From: an uncultured bacterium
GTDB taxonomy: Bacteria; Bacteroidota; Bacteroidia; CAILMK01
NCBI GenBank assembly: GCA_903835275.1
Contig: CAILMK010000405.1
Span: 1-5,389 of the forward strand
DNA: 5,389 bases
Reading direction: 5' to 3'
The translations under genes and the position numbers were made by a program. Shown here piece after piece: positions 4,889-5,389 of the stretch (position 1 is the stretch's first letter; each line of letters opens with the position of its first letter). Below the pieces are notes generated by a model. That model was not told the origin of the DNA and searched no databases. It saw nothing but the letters and a program-made list of their open reading frames with translations.

Positions 4889-5389
4889 CTATTCGTCCAG
4901 ATAACTAAACCCAAGCCTTTTTCCGGTTTTGATGGAAGCATTGCCTTCAAGATTCAGTTTTTCAATTAAGGACATTTGATTTACTTCCTCAAAAGGAGGA
5001 GCAAAAAGATCAAAGTCAATCGCATTCAGCATTGCTGTCTGGATGATCAGCCTTACGGCTTCATCGTTGATCTCAAACTCTGAAAAATTATTATACAGGA
5101 AAGAAAACTGCCTTTTCCCCTGTATGAAAAAATGCCCTTCCTTGTTTACAAAAATCCGGGCAATCATATAACCCACGTCATTCATTCGATTATACTTTAT
5201 GGAATCAGAAAGGAAATTATAGATCATGATCATGCCGCAATAAGAGCGCATGGGATCCTGGCGAATGTAGTCAGTCTTGAAAATAAAATGGTCCGCAGGG
5301 AAATTAAAAATATTGGTGTGCATCATAAAAACCAGTGTATCCCCCGAAAACTTCAATTGCGATTCAAAATCTCCGTTGTCGCGGTGGGA
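4889..5389 (-). CDS. Conserved-looking protein of unknown function (N-terminus cut off)
   Basis: The reading frame is open from the right edge of the window to a TAG at 4891-4889, giving 166 residues of a longer protein. I do not recognise a named family. The visible part has no signal peptide, no membrane segment and no catalytic motif I can name. It is rich in Phe, Ile, Asn and Asp, with an aromatic N-terminal half (FPADHFIFKTDYIRQD, then SYCGMIMIYNFLSDSIKYN) and a more acidic, helical-looking C-terminal half ending RLGFSYLDE. Soluble and cytoplasmic is the simplest reading. A TTG at 5356-5354 could be taken as a start, but the frame continues upstream with similar protein-like composition (HRDNGDFESQ), so the real start is almost certainly outside the window. 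It is convergent with the peptidase gene, 171 bases away, so operon partners must lie to the right. Confidence 0.75.
   Translation of the reverse strand, partial: SHRDNGDFESQLKFSGDTLVFMMHTNIFNFPADHFIFKTDYIRQDPMRSYCGMIMIYNFLSDSIKYNRMNDVGYMIARIFVNKEGHFFIQGKRQFSFLYNNFSEFEINDEAVRLIIQTAMLNAIDFDLFAPPFEEVNQMSLIEKLNLEGNASIKTGKRLGFSYLDE

Noticed and set aside
5354..5356. TTG as the start codon of the minus-strand unknown gene
   Set aside because: The frame stays open and protein-like to the window edge, so a truncated longer gene is the simpler explanation.
1..5389. CRISPR array, tRNA/rRNA gene, insertion sequence, phage or defence system
   Set aside because: No regularly spaced long repeats, cloverleaf-like segments, transposase, integrase or nuclease motifs were seen on either strand.

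Overview
The window looks like an ordinary chromosomal stretch from a member of the Bacteroidota (possibly a Chitinophagales- or Sphingobacteriales-type bacterium; the lineage is inferred). The DNA is AT-leaning. Two promoters match the Bacteroidota housekeeping consensus (TTG/TTTG near -33 and TAnnTTTG near -7), no clear Shine-Dalgarno sequences precede the genes, and the proteins read like Bacteroidota homologues. Five protein genes are visible, two of them cut by the window edges. I see no RNA gene, transposon, phage gene or CRISPR array.

Layout. 1-1123 (minus): most of a pyruvate dehydrogenase E2 subunit (dihydrolipoamide acetyltransferase), cut before its C-terminal active-site motif. 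1124-1316: a divergent control region with one canonical promoter facing each way, a 14-bp palindrome and a three-unit heptanucleotide repeat that overlaps the thyA promoter. 1317-2111 (plus): thymidylate synthase ThyA, complete at 264 residues, probably read from a leaderless or nearly leaderless mRNA. 2137-2162: a GC-rich hairpin plus T-run that probably terminates thyA. 2198-2698 (plus): dihydrofolate reductase FolA. 2699-2971: a non-coding stretch packed with inverted and direct repeats, probably a dispersed intergenic element. 2972-4717 (plus): a secreted or periplasmic M14-family zinc carboxypeptidase with signal peptide and intact metal-binding and catalytic residues. 4718-4888: a short gap between convergent genes, holding small hairpins and a second heptanucleotide repeat. 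4889-5389 (minus): the C-terminal 166 residues of a conserved-looking protein of unknown function.

Function. ThyA and FolA form the thymidylate cycle: ThyA makes dTMP and oxidises methylene-tetrahydrofolate to dihydrofolate, and FolA reduces dihydrofolate back to tetrahydrofolate. They are adjacent and codirectional, but the hairpin between them suggests at least partly separate transcription. The E2 subunit, the peptidase and the unknown protein have no evident functional link to this pair.

I did not find a new biological system among the genes. The interesting signals are non-coding: the heptanucleotide repeats (one inside the thyA promoter), the interleaved inverted repeats upstream of the peptidase, and the likely leaderless thyA transcript.
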